The translations under genes and the position numbers were made by a program. A DNA stretch of 64,000 nt from Bathymodiolus brooksi (Eukaryota; Mollusca; Bivalvia; Mytilida; Modiolidae), in the NCBI GenBank assembly GCA_963680875.1, contig OY804585.1:49275085-49339084 (forward strand), read 5' to 3'. The notes beneath the pieces were generated by a model. That model saw only the letters and a list, made by a program, of their open reading frames with translations, did not search any database and was not told the origin of the DNA. Every line of letters starts with the position of its first letter. Within the stretch, counting starts at the first letter, position 1. Below are positions 22,201 to 37,700 of this stretch, in pieces.

Positions 22201-25200
22201 TTAACGTTTTCTCTGCGGGTAGAACTATAAATGTAGTTATAACTACAAGTTATTAACGTTTTCTCTGCGGGTAGAACTATAAATGTAGTTATAACTACAA
22301 GTTATTAACGTTTTCTCTGCGGGTAGAACTATAAATGTAGTTATAACTACAAGTTATAAACGTTTTCTCTGAGGGTAGAACTATAAATGTAGTTATAACT
22401 ACAAGTTATTAACGTTTTCTCTGCGGGTAGAACTATAAATGTAGTTATAACTACAAGTTATTAACGTTTTATATGCGGGTAGAACTATAAATGTAGTTAT
22501 AACTACAAGTTATTAACGTTTTCTCTGCGGGTAGAACTATAAATGTAGTTATAACTACAAGTTATTAACGTTTTCTCTGCGGGTAGAACTATAAATGTAG
22601 TTATAACTACAAGTTATTAACGTTTTCTCTGCGGGTAGAACTATAAATGTAGTTATAACTACAAGTTATTAACATTTTCTCTGAGGGTAGAACTATAAAT
22701 GTAGTTATAACTACAAGTTATTAACGTTTTCTCTGAGGGTAGAACTATAAATGTAGTTATAGCTACAAGTTATTAACGTTTTCTCTGCGGGTAGAACTAT
22801 AAATGTAGTTATGACTACAAGTTATTAACGTTTTCTCTGAGGGTAGAACTATAAATGTAGTTATAACTATAGATTATTAACGTTTTTTCTGAGGGTAGAA
22901 CTATAAATGTAGTTATAACTACAAGTTATTGACGTTTTCTCTGAGGGTAGAACTATAAATGTAGTTATAACTACAAGTTATTAACGTTTTCTCTGCGGGT
23001 AGAACTATAAATGTAGTTATAACTACAAGTTATTAACGTTTTCTCTGCGGGTAGAACTATAAATGTAGTTATAACTACAAGTTATTAACGTTTTCTCTGC
23101 GGGTAGAACTATAAATGTAGTTATAACTACAATTTATTAACGTTTTCTCTGCGGGTAGAACTATAAATGTAGTTATAACTACAAGTTATTAACGTTTTCT
23201 CTGCGTGTAGAACTATAAATGTAGTTATAACTACAAGTTATTAACGTTTTCTCTGAGGGTAGAACTATAAATGTAGTTATAACTACAAGTTATTAACGTT
23301 TTCTCTGCGGGTAGAACTATAAATGTAGTTATAACTGCAAGTTATTAACGTTTTCTCTGAGGGTAGAACTATAAATGTAGTTATAACTACAAGTTATTAA
23401 CGTTTTCTCTGAGGGTAGAACTATAAATGTAGTTATAACTACAAGTTATTAACGTTTTCTCTGCGTGTAGAACTATAAATGTAGTTATAACTACAAGTTA
23501 TTAACGTTTTCTCTGCGGGTAGAACTATAAATGTAGTTATAACTACAAGTTATTAACGTTTTCTCTGCGGGTAGAACTATAAATTTAGCTATAAATACAA
23601 GTTATTAACGTTTTCTCTGAGGGTAGAACTATAAATGTAGTTATAACTACAAGTTATTAACGTTTTCTCTGAGGGTAGAACTATAAATGTAGTTATAACT
23701 ACAAGTTATTAACGTTTTCTCTGAGGGTAGAACTATAAATGTAGTTATAACTACAAGTTATTAACATTTTCTCTGCGGGTAGAACTATAAATGTAGTTAT
23801 AACTACAAGTTATTAACGTTTTCTCTGAGGGTAGAACTATAAATGTAGTTATAACTACAAGTTATTAACGTTTTCTCTGCGGGTAGAACTATAAATGTAG
23901 CTATAACTACAAGTTATTAATGTTTTCTCTGCGAGTAGAACTATAAATATTGTTATAACTACAAGTTATTAACGTTTTCTCTGCGGGTAGAACTATAAAT
24001 GTAGATATAACTACAAGTTATTAACGTTTTTTCTGAGGGTAGAACTATAAATGTAGTTATAACTACAAGTTATTAACGTTTTCTCTGCGGGTAGAACTAT
24101 AAATGTAGTTATAACTACAAGTTATTAACGTTTTGTCTGCGGGTAGAACTATAAATGTAGTTATAACTACAAGTTATTAACGTTTACTCTGCGTGTAGAA
24201 CTATAAATGTAGTTATAACTACAAGTTATTAAAGTTTTCTCTGCGGGTAGAACTATAAATGTAGTTATAACTACAAGTTATTAACGTTTTCTCTGCGGGT
24301 AGAACTATAAATGTAGTTATAACTACAAGTTATTAACGTTTTCTCTGAGGGTAGAACTATAAATGTAGTTATAACTACAAGTTATTAACGTTTTCTCTGA
24401 GGGTAGAACTATAAATGTAGTTATAACTACAAGTTATTAACGTTTTCTCTGCGTGTAGAACTATAAATGTAGTTATAACTACAAGTTATTAACGTTTTCT
24501 CTGAGGGTAGAACTATAAATGTAGTTATAACTACAAGTTATTAACGTTTTCTCTGAGGGTAGAACTATAAATGTAGTTATAACTACAAGTTATTAACGTT
24601 TTCTCTGCGGGTAGAACTATAAATGTAGTTATAACTACAAGTTATTAACGTTTTCTCTGAGGGTAGAACTATAAATGTAGTTATAACTACATGTTATTAA
24701 CGTTTTCTCTGAGGGTAGAACTATAAATGTAGTTATAATTACAAGTTATTAACGTTTTCTCTGAGGGTAGAACTATAAATGTAGTTATAACTACAAGTTA
24801 TTAACGTTTTCTCTGCGGGTAGAACTATAAATGTAGTTATAACTACAAGTTATTAACGTTTTCTCTGCGGGTAGAACTATAAATATTGTTATAACTACAA
24901 GTTATTAACGTTTTCTCTGAGGGTAGAACTATAAATGTAGTTATAACTACAAGTTATTAACGTTTTTTCTGAGTGTAGAACTATAAATGTAGTTATAACT
25001 ACAAGTTATTAACGTTTTCTCTGCGGGTAGAACTATAAATGTAGTTATAACTACAAGTTATTAACGTTTTCTCTGCGGGTAGAACTATAAATGTAGTTAT
25101 AACTACAAGTTATTAACGTTTTCTCTGAGGGTAGAACTATAAATGTAGTTATAACTACAAGTTATTAACGTTTTCTCTGCGGGTAGAACTATAAATGTAG

Positions 25201-27600
25201 TTATAACTACAAGTTATTAACGTTTTCTCTGCGGGTAGAACTATAAATGTAGTTATAACTACAAGTTATTAACGTTTTCTCTGCGTGTAGAACTATACAT
25301 GTAGTTATAACTACAAGTTATTAACGTTTTCTCTGAGGGTAGAACTATAAATGTAGTTATAACTACAAGTTATTAACGTTTTCTCTGCGTGTAGAACTAT
25401 AAATGTAGTTATAACTACAAGTTATTAACGTTTTCTCTGAGGGTAGAACTATAAATGTAGTTATAACTACAAGTTATTAACGTTTTCTCTGCGGGTAGAA
25501 CTATAAATGTAGTTATAACTACAAGTTATTAACGTTTTCTCTGAGGGTAGAACTATAAATGTAGCTATAACTACAAGTTATTAACGTTTTCTCTGAGGGT
25601 AGAACTATAAATGTAGTTATAACTACAAGTTATTAACGTTTTCTCTGCGTGTAGAACTATAAATGTAGTTATAACTACAAGTTATTAACGTTTTCTCTGA
25701 GGGTAGAACTATAAATGTAGTTATAACTACATGTTATTAACGTTTTCTCTGAGGGTAGAACTATAAATGTAGTTATAATTACAAGTTATTAACGTTTTCT
25801 CTGAGGGTAGAACTATAAATGTAGTTATAACTACAAGTTATTAACGTTTTCTCTGCGGGTAGAACTATAAATGTAGTTATAACTACAAGTTATTAACGTT
25901 TTCTCTGCGGGTAGAACTATAAATATTGTTATAACTACAAGTTATTAACGTTTTCTCTGCGGGTAGAACTATAAATGTAGTTATAACTACAATTTATTAA
26001 CGTTTTCTCTGCGGGTAGAACTATAAATGTAGTTATAACTACAAGTTATTAACGTTTTCTCTGCGTGTAGAACTATAAATGTAGTTATAACTACAAGTTA
26101 TTAACGTTTTCTCTGAGGGTAGAACTATAAATGTAGTTATAACTACAAGTTATTAACGTTTTCTCTGCGGGTAGAACTATAAATGTAGTTATAACTACAA
26201 GTTATTAACGTTTTCTCTGAGGGTAGAACTATAAATGTAGTTATAACTACAAGTTATTAACGTTTTCTCTGAGGGTAGAACTATAAATGTAGTTATAACT
26301 ACAAGTTATAAACGTTTTCTCTGAGGGTAGAACTATAAATGTAGTTATAACTACAAGTTATTAACGTTTTCTCTGCGGGTAGAACTATAAATGTAGTTAT
26401 AACTACAAGTTATTAACGTTTTATATGCGGGTAGAACTATAAATGTAGTTATAACTACAAGTTATTAACGTTTTCTCTGCGGGTAGAACTATAAATGTAG
26501 TTATAACTACAAGTTATTAACGTTTTCTCTGCGGGTAGAACTATAAATGTAGTTATAACTACAAGTTATTAACGTTTTCTCTGCGGGTAGAACTATAAAT
26601 GTAGTTATAACTACAAGTTATTAACATTTTCTCTGAGGGTAGAACTATAAATGTAGTTATAACTACAAGTTATTAACGTTTTCTCTGAGGGTAGAACTAT
26701 AAATGTAGTTATAGCTACAAGTTATTAACGTTTTCTCTGCGGGTAGAACTATAAATGTAGTTATGACTACAAGTTATTAACGTTTTCTCTGAGGGTAGAA
26801 CTATAAATGTAGTTATAACTATAGATTATTAACGTTTTTTCTGAGGGTAGAACTATAAATGTAGTTATAACTACAAGTTATTGACGTTTTCTCTGAGGGT
26901 AGAACTATAAATGTAGTTATAACTACAAGTTATTAACGTTTTCTCTGCGGGTAGAACTATAAATGTAGTTATAACTACAAGTTATTAACGTTTTCTCTGC
27001 GGGTAGAACTATAAATGTAGTTATAACTACAAGTTATTAACGTTTTCTCTGCGGGTAGAACTATAAATGTAGTTATAACTACAATTTATTAACGTTTTCT
27101 CTGCGGGTAGAACTATAAATGTAGTTATAACTACAAGTTATTAACGTTTTCTCTGCGTGTAGAACTATAAATGTAGTTATAACTACAAGTTATTAACGTT
27201 TTCTCTGAGGGTAGAACTATAAATGTAGTTATAACTACAAGTTATTAACGTTTTCTCTGCGGGTAGAACTATAAATGTAGTTATAACTACAAGTTATTAA
27301 CGTTTTCTCTGAGGGTAGAACTATAAATGTAGTTATAACTACAAGTTATTAACGTTTTCTCTGAGGGTAGAACTATAAATGTAGTTATAACTACAAGTTA
27401 TTAACGTTTTCTCTGCGTGTAGAACTATAAATGTAGTTATAACTACAAGTTATTAACGTTTTCTCTGCGGGTAGAACTATAAATGTAGTTATAACTACAA
27501 GTTATTAACGTTTTCTCTGCGGGTAGAACTATAAATGTAGTTATAACTACAAGTTATTAACGTTTTGTCTGAGGGTAGAACTATAAATGTAGTTATAACT
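18780..27600 (+). repeat. 76-monomer block (3,952 bp) repeated, about two copies
   Basis: TATAGATT lies at 18917, 22868 and 26820: 3,951 and 3,952 bp apart. The first interval is one base short only because of the missing G at about 20346. Flanking series (GCGTGTAG units, the AATGTTTTCTCTGCGAGTAG unit with ATATTG, CTACATGTT units) also recur. Internal 20-, 22- and 54-monomer offsets show further nested duplication. Confidence 0.7.
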
Positions 27601-27649
27601 ACAAGTTATTAACGTTTTCTCTGAGGGTAGAACTATAAATGTAGTTATA

Positions 27650-30600
27650 ACTACAAGTTATTAACGTTTTCTCTGAGGGTAGAACTATAAATGTAGTTAT
27701 AACTACAAGTTATTAACATTTTCTCTGCGGGTAGAACTATAAATGTAGTTATAACTACAAGTTATTAACGTTTTCTCTGAGGGTAGAACTATAAATGTAG
27801 TTATAACTACAAGTTATTAACGTTTTCTCTGAGGGTAGAACTATAAATGTAGTTATAACTACAAGTTATTAACGTTTTCTCTGCGGGTAGAACTATAAAT
27901 GTAGTTATAACTACAAGTTATTAATGTTTTCTCTGCGAGTAGAACTATAAATATTGTTATAACTACAAGTTATTAACGTTTTCTCTGCGGGTAGAACTAT
28001 AAATGTAGATATAACTACAAGTTATTAACGTTTACTCTGCGTGTAGAACTATAAATGTAGTTATAACTACAAGTTATTAAAGTTTTCTCTGCGGGTAGAA
28101 CTATAAATGTAGTTATAACTACAAGTTATTAACGTTTTCTCTGCGGGTAGAACTATAAATGTAGTTATAACTACAAGTTATTAACGTTTTCTCTGAGGGT
28201 AGAACTATAAATGTAGTTATAACTACAAGTTATTAACGTTTTCTCTGAGGGTAGAACTATAAATGTAGTTATAACTACAAGTTATTAACGTTTTCTCTGC
28301 GGGTAGAACTATAAATGTAGTTATAACTACAAGTTATTAACGTTTTCTCTGAGGGTAGAACTATAAATGTAGTTATAACTACAAGTTATTAACGTTTTCT
28401 CTGAGGGTAGAACTATAAATGTAGTTATAACTACAAGTTATTAACGTTTTCTCTGCGGGTAGAACTATAAATGTAGTTATAACTACAAGTTATTAACGTT
28501 TTCTCTGCGGGTAGAACTATAAATGTAGTTATAACTACATGTTATTAACGTTTTCTCTGAGGGTAGAACTATAAATGTAGTTATAATTACAAGTTATTAA
28601 CGTTTTCTCTGAGGGTAGAACTATAAATGTAGTTATAACTACAAGTTATTAACGTTTTTTCTGCGGGTAGAACTATAAATGTAGTTATAACTACAAGTTA
28701 TTAACGTTTTCTCTGCGGGTAGAACTATAAATATTGTTATAACTACAAGTTATTAACGTTTTCTCTGAGGGTAGAACTATAAATGTAGTTATAACTACAA
28801 GTTATTAACGTTTTTTCTGAGTGTAGAACTATAAATGTAGTTATAACTACAAGTTATTAACGTTTTCTCTGCGGGAAGAACTATAAATGTAGTTATAACT
28901 ACAAGTTATTAACGTTTTCTCTGCGGGTAGAACTATAAATGTAGTTATAACTACAAGTTATTAACGTTTTCTCTGCGGGTAGAACTATAAATGTAGTTAT
29001 AACTACAAGTTATTAACGTTTTCTCTGCGGGTAGAACTATAAATGTAGTTATAACTACAAGTTATTAACGTTTTCTCTGCGGGTAGAACTATAAATGTAG
29101 TTATAACTACAAGTTATTAACGTTTTCTCTGAGGGTAGAACTATAAATGTAGTTATAACTACAAGTTATTAACGTTTTCTCTGAGGGTAGAACTATAAAT
29201 GTAGTTATAACTACAAGTTATTAACGTTTTCTCTGCGGGTAGAACTATAAATGTAGTTATAACTACAAGTTATTAATGTTTTCTCTGCGGGTAGAACTAT
29301 AAATATTGTTATAACTACAAGTTATTAACGTTTTCTCTGCGGGTAGAACTATAAATGTAGATATAACTACAAGTTATTAACGTTTTTTCTGAGGGTAGAA
29401 CTATAAATGTAGTTATAACTACAAGTTATTAACGTTTTCTCTGAGGGTAGAACTATAAATGTAGTTATAACTACAAGTTATTAACGTTTTCTCTGCGGGT
29501 AGAACTATAAATGTAGTAATAACTACAAGTTATTAACGTTTACTCTGCGTGTAGAACTATAAATGTAGTTATAACTACAAGTTATTAAAGTTTTCTCTGC
29601 GGGTAGAACTATAAATGTAGTTATAACTACAAGTTATTAACGTTTTCTCTGCGGGTAGAACTATAAATGTAGTTATAACTACAAGTTATTAACGTTTTCT
29701 CTGAGGGTAGAACTATAAATGTAGTTATAACTACAAGTTATTAACGTTTTCTCTGAGGGTAGAACTATAAATGTAGTTATAACTACAAGTTATTAACATT
29801 TTCTCTGCGGGTAGAACTATAAATGTAGTTATAACTACAAGTTATTAACGTTTTCTCTGAGGGTAGAACTATAAATGTAGTTATAACTACAAGTTATTAA
29901 CGTTTTCTCTGAGGGTAGAACTATAAATGTAGTTATAACTACAAGTTATTAACGTTTTCTCTGCGGGTAGAACTATAAATGTAGTTATAACTACAAGTTA
30001 TTAATGTTTTCTCTGCGAGTAGAACTATAAATATTGTTATAACTACAAGTTATTAACGTTTTCTCTGCGGGTAGAACTATAAATGTAGATATAACTACAA
30101 GTTATTAACGTTTACTCTGCGTGTAGAACTATAAATGTAGTTATAACTACAAGTTATTAAAGTTTTCTCTGCGGGTAGAACTATAAATGTAGTTATAACT
30201 ACAAGTTATTAACGTTTTCTCTGCGGGTAGAACTATAAATGTAGTTATAACTACAAGTTATTAACGTTTTCTCTGAGGGTAGAACTATAAATGTAGTTAT
30301 AACTACAAGTTATTAACGTTTTCTCTGAGGGTAGAACTATAAATGTAGTTATAACTACAAGTTATTAACGTTTTCTCTGCGGGTAGAACTATAAATGTAG
30401 TTATAACTACAAGTTATTAACGTTTTCTCTGAGGGTAGAACTATAAATGTAGTTATAACTACAAGTTATTAACGTTTTCTCTGAGGGTAGAACTATAAAT
30501 GTAGTTATAACTACAAGTTATTAACGTTTTCTCTGCGGGTAGAACTATAAATGTAGTTATAACTACAAGTTATTAACGTTTTCTCTGCGGGTAGAACTAT

Positions 30601-32160
30601 AAATGTAGTTATAACTACATGTTATTAACGTTTTCTCTGAGGGTAGAACTATAAATGTAGTTATAATTACAAGTTATTAACGTTTTCTCTGAGGGTAGAA
30701 CTATAAATGTAGTTATAACTACAAGTTATTAACGTTTTTTCTGCGGGTAGAACTATAAATGTAGTTATAACTACAAGTTATTAACGTTTTCTCTGCGGGT
30801 AGAACTATAAATATTGTTATAACTACAAGTTATTAACGTTTTCTCTGAGGGTAGAACTATAAATGTAGTTATAACTACAAGTTATTAACGTTTTTTCTGA
30901 GTGTAGAACTATAAATGTAGTTATAACTACAAGTTATTAACGTTTTCTCTGCGGGAAGAACTATAAATGTAGTTATAACTACAAGTTATTAACGTTTTCT
31001 CTGCGGGTAGAACTATAAATGTAGTTATAACTACAAGTTATTAACGTTTTCTCTGCGGGTAGAACTATAAATGTAGTTATAACTACAAGTTATTAACGTT
31101 TTCTCTGCGGGTAGAACTATAAATGTAGTTATAACTACAAGTTATTAACGTTTTCTCTGCGGGTAGAACTATAAATGTAGTTATAACTACAAGTTATTAA
31201 CGTTTTCTCTGAGGGTAGAACTATAAATGTAGTTATAACTACAAGTTATTAACGTTTTCTCTGAGGGTAGAACTATAAATGTAGTTATAACTACAAGTTA
31301 TTAACGTTTTCTCTGCGGGTAGAACTATAAATGTAGTTATAACTACAAGTTATTAATGTTTTCTCTGCGGGTAGAACTATAAATATTGTTATAACTACAA
31401 GTTATTAACGTTTTCTCTGCGGGTAGAACTATAAATGTAGATATAACTACAAGTTATTAACGTTTTTTCTGAGGGTAGAACTATAAATGTAGTTATAACT
31501 ACAAGTTATTAACGTTTTCTCTGAGGGTAGAACTATAAATGTAGTTATAACTACAAGTTATTAACGTTTTCTCTGCGGGTAGAACTATAAATGTAGTAAT
31601 AACTACAAGTTATTAACGTTTACTCTGCGTGTAGAACTATAAATGTAGTTATAACTACAAGTTATTAAAGTTTTCTCTGCGGGTAGAACTATAAATGTAG
31701 TTATAACTACAAGTTATTAACGTTTTCTCTGCGGGTAGAACTATAAATGTAGTTATAACTACAAGTTATTAACGTTTTCTCTGAGGGTAGAACTATAAAT
31801 GTAGTTATAACTACAAGTTATTAACGTTTTCTCTGAGGGTAGAACTATAAATGTAGTTATAACTACAAGTTATTAACATTTTCTCTGCGGGTAGAACTAT
31901 AAATGTAGTTATAACTACAAGTTATTAACGTTTTCTCTGAGGGTAGAACTATAAATGTAGTTATAACTACAAGTTATTAACGTTTTCTCTGAGGGTAGAA
32001 CTATAAATGTAGTTATAACTACAAGTTATTAACGTTTTCTCTGCGGGTAGAACTATAAATGTAGTTATAACTACAAGTTATTAATGTTTTCTCTGCGAGT
32101 AGAACTATAAATATTGTTATAACTACAAGTTATTAACGTTTTCTCTGCGGGTAGAACTAT
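27650..32160 (+). repeat. 40-monomer block (2,080 bp) in tandem, about 2.2 copies
   Basis: TAACATTTTC at about 27714, 29794 and 31874; TAATGTTTTCTCTGCGAG at about 27924, 30004 and 32084; GGGAAGAAC at 28871 and 30951; GTAGTAATAAC at about 29515 and 31595. All are 2,080 bp apart. The copies are close to identical, so this is among the most recent duplications. The third copy departs near 32160. Confidence 0.85.
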
Positions 32161-32839
32161 AAATGTAGATATAACTACAAGTTATTAACGTTTTTTCTGA
32201 GGGTAGAACTATAAATGTAGTTATAACTACAAGTTATTAACGTTTTCTCTGCGGGTAGAACTATAAATGTAGTTATAACTACAAGTTATTAACGTTTTCT
32301 CTGCGGGTAGAACTATAAATGTAGTTATAACTACAAGTTATTAACGTTTACTCTGCGTGTAGAACTATAAATGTAGTTATAACTACAAGTTATTAAAGTT
32401 TTCTCTGCGGGTAGAACTATAAATGTAGTTATAACTACAAGTTATTAACGTTTTCTCTGCGGGTAGAACTATAAATGTAGTTATAACTACAAGTTATTAA
32501 CGTTTTCTCTGAGGGTAGAACTATAAATGTAGTTATAACTACAAGTTATTAACGTTTTCTCTGAGGGTAGAACTATAAATGTAGTTATAACTACAAGTTA
32601 TTAACGTTTTCTCTGCGGGTAGAACTATAAATGTAGTTATAACTACAAGTTATTAACGTTTTCTCTGAGGGTAGAACTATAAATGTAGTTATAACTACAA
32701 GTTATTAACGTTTTCTCTGAGGGTAGAACTATAAATGTAGTTATAACTACAAGTTATTAACGTTTTCTCTGCGGGTAGAACTATAAATGTAGTTATAACT
32801 ACAAGTTATTAACGTTTTCTCTGCGGGTAGAACTATAAA

Positions 32840-34750
32840 TGTAGTTATAACTACATGTTATTAACGTTTTCTCTGAGGGTAGAACTATAAATGTAGTTAT
32901 AATTACAAGTTATTAACGTTTTCTCTGAGGGTAGAACTATAAATGTAGTTATAACTACAAGTTATTAACGTTTTTTCTGCGGGTAGAACTATAAATGTAG
33001 TTATAACTACAAGTTATTAACGTTTTCTCTGCGGGTAGAACTATAAATATTGTTATAACTACAAGTTATTAACGTTTTCTCTGAGGGTAGAACTATAAAT
33101 GTAGTTATAACTACAAGTTATTAACGTTTTCTCTGCGGGTAGAACTATAAATATTGTTATAACTACAAGTTATTAACGTTTTCTCTGAGGGTAGAACTAT
33201 AAATGTAGTTATAACTACAAGTTATTAACGTTTTTTCTGAGTGTAGAACTATAAATGTAGTTATAACTACAAGTTATTAACGTTTTCTCTGCGGGAAGAA
33301 CTATAAATGTAGTTATAACTACAAGTTATTAACGTTTTCTCTGCGGGTAGAACTATAAATGTAGTTATAACTACAAGTTATTAACGTTTTCTCTGCGGGT
33401 AGAACTATAAATGTAGTTATAACTACAAGTTATTAACGTTTTCTCTGCGGGTAGAACTATAAATGTAGTTATAACTACAAGTTATTAACGTTTTCTCTGC
33501 GGGTAGAACTATAAATGTAGTTATAACTACAAGTTATTAACGTTTTCTCTGAGGGTAGAACTATAAATGTAGTTATAACTACAAGTTATTAACGTTTTCT
33601 CTGAGGGTAGAACTATAAATGTAGTTATAACTACAAGTTATTAACGTTTTCTCTGCGGGTAGAACTATAAATGTAGTTATAACTACAAGTTATTAACGTT
33701 TTCTCTGAGGGTAGAACTATAAATGTAGTTATAACTACAAGTTATTAACGTTTTCTCTGAGGGTAGAACTATAAATGTAGTTATAACTACAAGTTATTAA
33801 CGTTTTCTCTGCGGGTAGAACTATAAATGTAGTTATAACTACAAGTTATTAACGTTTTCTCTGCGGGTAGAACTATAAATGTAGTTATAACTACATGTTA
33901 TTAACGTTTTCTCTGAGGGTAGAACTATAAATGTAGTTATAATTACAAGTTATTAACGTTTTCTCTGAGGGTAGAACTATAAATGTAGTTATAACTACAA
34001 GTTATTAACGTTTTTTCTGCGGGTAGAACTATAAATGTAGTTATAACTACAAGTTATTAACGTTTTCTCTGCGGGTAGAACTATAAATATTGTTATAACT
34101 ACAAGTTATTAACGTTTTCTCTGAGGGTAGAACTATAAATGTAGTTATAACTACAAGTTATTAACGTTTTTTCTGAGTGTAGAACTATAAATGTAGTTAT
34201 AACTACAAGTTATTAACGTTTTCTCTGCGGGAAGAACTATAAATGTAGTTATAACTACAAGTTATTAACGTTTTCTCTGCGGGTAGAACTATAAATGTAG
34301 TTATAACTACAAGTTATTAACGTTTTCTCTGCGGGTAGAACTATAAATGTAGTTATAACTACAAGTTATTAACGTTTTCTCTGCGGGTAGAACTATAAAT
34401 GTAGTTATAACTACAAGTTATTAACGTTTTCTCTGCGGGTAGAACTATAAATGTAGTTATAACTACAAGTTATTAACGTTTTCTCTGAGGGTAGAACTAT
34501 AAATGTAGTTATAACTACAAGTTATTAACGTTTTCTCTGAGGGTAGAACTATAAATGTAGTTATAACTACAAGTTATTAACGTTTTCTCTGCGGGTAGAA
34601 CTATAAATGTAGTTATAACTACAAGTTATTAATGTTTTCTCTGCGGGTAGAACTATAAATATTGTTATAACTACAAGTTATTAACGTTTTCTCTGCGGGT
34701 AGAACTATAAATGTAGATATAACTACAAGTTATTAACGTTTTTTCTGAGG
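32840..34750 (+). repeat. Further local block duplications of 18 and 20 monomers
   Basis: GGGAAGAAC recurs at 33291 and 34227 (936 bp, 18 units), while CTACATGTT recurs at 32854 and 33894 (1,040 bp, 20 units). The two offsets differ by two units, accounted for by an extra ATATTG-containing pair near 33150. This is a duplication followed by a small unit-number change. Confidence 0.65.
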
Positions 34751-37700
34751 GTAGAACTATAAATGTAGTTATAACTACAAGTTATTAACGTTTTCTCTGA
34801 GGGTAGAACTATAAATGTAGTTATAACTACAAGTTATTAACGTTTTCTCTGAGGGTAGAACTATAAATGTAGTTATAACTACAAGTTATTAACGTTTTCT
34901 CTGCGGGTAGAACTATAAATGTAGTTATAACTACAAGTTATTAACGTTTTCTCTGAGGGTAGAACTATAAATGTAGTTATAACTACAAGTTATTAACGTT
35001 TTCTCTGCGGGTAGAACTATAAATGTAGTTATAACTACAAGTTATTAACGTTTTCTCTGCGGGTAGAACTATAAATGTAGTTATAACTACAAGTTATTAA
35101 CGTTTTCTCTGCGGGTAGAACTATAAATGTAGTTATAACTACAAGTTATTAACGTTTTCTCTGAGAGTAGAACTATAAATGTAGTTATAATTACAAGTTA
35201 TTAACGTTTTCTCTGAGGGTAGAACTATAAATGTAGTTATAACTACAAGTTATTAACGTTTTTTCTGCGGGTAGAACTATAAATGTAGTTATAACTACAA
35301 GTTATTAACGTTTTCTCTGCGGGTAGAACTATAAATGTAGTTATAACTACAAGTTATTAACGTTTTCTCTGCGGGTAGAACTATAAATGTAGTTATAGCT
35401 ACAAGTTATTAACGTTTTCTCTGCGGGTAGAACTATAAATGTAGTTATGACTACAAGTTATTAACGTTTTCTCTGAGGGTAGAACTATAAATGTAGTTAT
35501 AACTATAGATTATTAACGTTTTTTCTGAGGGTAGAACTATAAATGTAGTTATAACTACAAGTTATTGACGTTTTCTCTGAGGGTAGAACTATAAATGTAG
35601 TTATAACTACAAGTTATTAACGTTTTCTCTGCGGGTAGAACTATAAATGTAGTTATAACTACAAGTTATTAACGTTTTCTCTGCGGGTAGAACTATAAAT
35701 GTAGTTATAACTACAAGTTATTAACGTTTTCTCTGCGGGTAGAACTATAAATGTAGTTATAACTACAATTTATTAACGTTTTCTCTGCGGGTAGAACTAT
35801 AAATGTAGTTATAACTACAAGTTATTAACGTTTTCTCTGCGTGTAGAACTATAAATGTAGTTATAACTACAAGTTATTAACGTTTTCTCTGAGGGTAGAA
35901 CTATGAATGTAGTTATAACTACAAGTTATTAACGTTTTCTCTGCGGGTAGAACTATAAATGTAGTTATAACTACAAGTTATTAACGTTTTCTCTGAGGGT
36001 AGAACTATAAATGTAGTTATAACTACAAGTTATTAACGTTTTCTCTGCGTGTAGAACTATAAATGTAGTTATAACTACAAGTTATTAACGTTTTCTCTGC
36101 GGGTAGAACTATAAATGTAGTTATAACTACAAGTTATTAACGTTTTCTCTGCGGGTAGAACTATAAATGTAGTTATAACTACAAGTTATTAACGTTTTCT
36201 CTGAGGGTAGAACTATAAATGTAGTTATAACTACAAGTTATTAACGTTTTCTCTGAGGGTAGAACTATAAATGTAGTTATAACTACAAGTTATTAACGTT
36301 TTCTCTGCGGGTAGAACTATAAATGTAGTTATAACTACAAGTTATTAACGTTTTCTCTGAGGGTAGAACTATAAATGTAGTTATAACTACAAGTTATTAA
36401 CGTTTTCTCTGCGTGTAGAACTATAAATGTAGTTATAACTACAAGTTATTAACGTTTTCTCTGAGGGTAGAAATATAAATGTAGTTATAACTACAAGTTA
36501 TTAACGTTTTCTCTGCGGGTAGAACTATAAATGTAGTTATAACTACAAGTTATTAACGTTTTCTCTGAGGGTAGAACTATAAATGTAGTTATAACTACAA
36601 GTTATTAACGTTTTCTCTGAGGGTAGAACTATAAATGTAGTTATAACTACAAGTTATTAACGTTTTCTCTGAGGGTAGAACTATAAATGTAGTTATAACT
36701 ACAAGTTATTAACATTTTCTCTGCGGGTAGAACTATAAATGTAGTTATAACTACAAGTTATTAACGTTTTCTCTGAGGGTAGAACTATAAATGTAGTTAT
36801 AACTACAAGTTATTAACGTTTTCTCTGAGGGTAGAACTATAAATGTAGTTATAACTACAAGTTATTAACGTTTTTTCTGCGGGTAGAACTATAAATGTAG
36901 TTATAACTACAAGTTATTAACGTTTTCTCTGCGGGTAGAACTATAAATGTAGTTATAACTACAAGTTATTAACGTTTTCTCTGCGGGTAGAACTATAAAT
37001 GTAGTTATAACTACAAGTTATTAACGTTTTCTCTGAGGGTAGAACTATAAATGTAGTTATAACTACAAGTTATTAACGTTTTCTCTGAGGGTAGAACTAT
37101 AAATGTAGTTATAACTACAAGTTATTAACGTTTTCTCTGCGGGTAGAACTATAAATGTAGTTATAACTACAAGTTATTAATGTTTTCTCTGCGGGTAGAA
37201 CTATAAATATTGTTATAACTACAAGTTATTAACGTTTTCTCTGCGGGTAGAACTATAAATGTAGATATAACTACAAGTTATTAACGTTTTTTCTGCGGGT
37301 AGAACTATAAATGTAGTTATAACTACAAGTTATTAACGTTTTCTCTGCGGGTAGAACTATAAATGTAGTTATAACTACAAGTTATTAACGTTTTCTCTGC
37401 GGGTAGAACTATAAATGTAGTTATAACTACAAGTTATTAACATTTTCTCTGAGGGTAGAACTATAAATGTAGTTATAACTACAAGTTATTAACGTTTTCT
37501 CTGAGGGTAGAACTATAAATGTAGTTATAGCTACAAGTTATTAACGTTTTCTCTGCGGGTAGAACTATAAATGTAGTTACGACTACAAGTTATTAACGTT
37601 TTCTCTGAGGGTAGAACTATAAATGTAGTTATAACTATAGATTATTAACGTTTTTTCTGAGGGTAGAACTATAAATGTAGTTATAACTACAAGTTATTGA

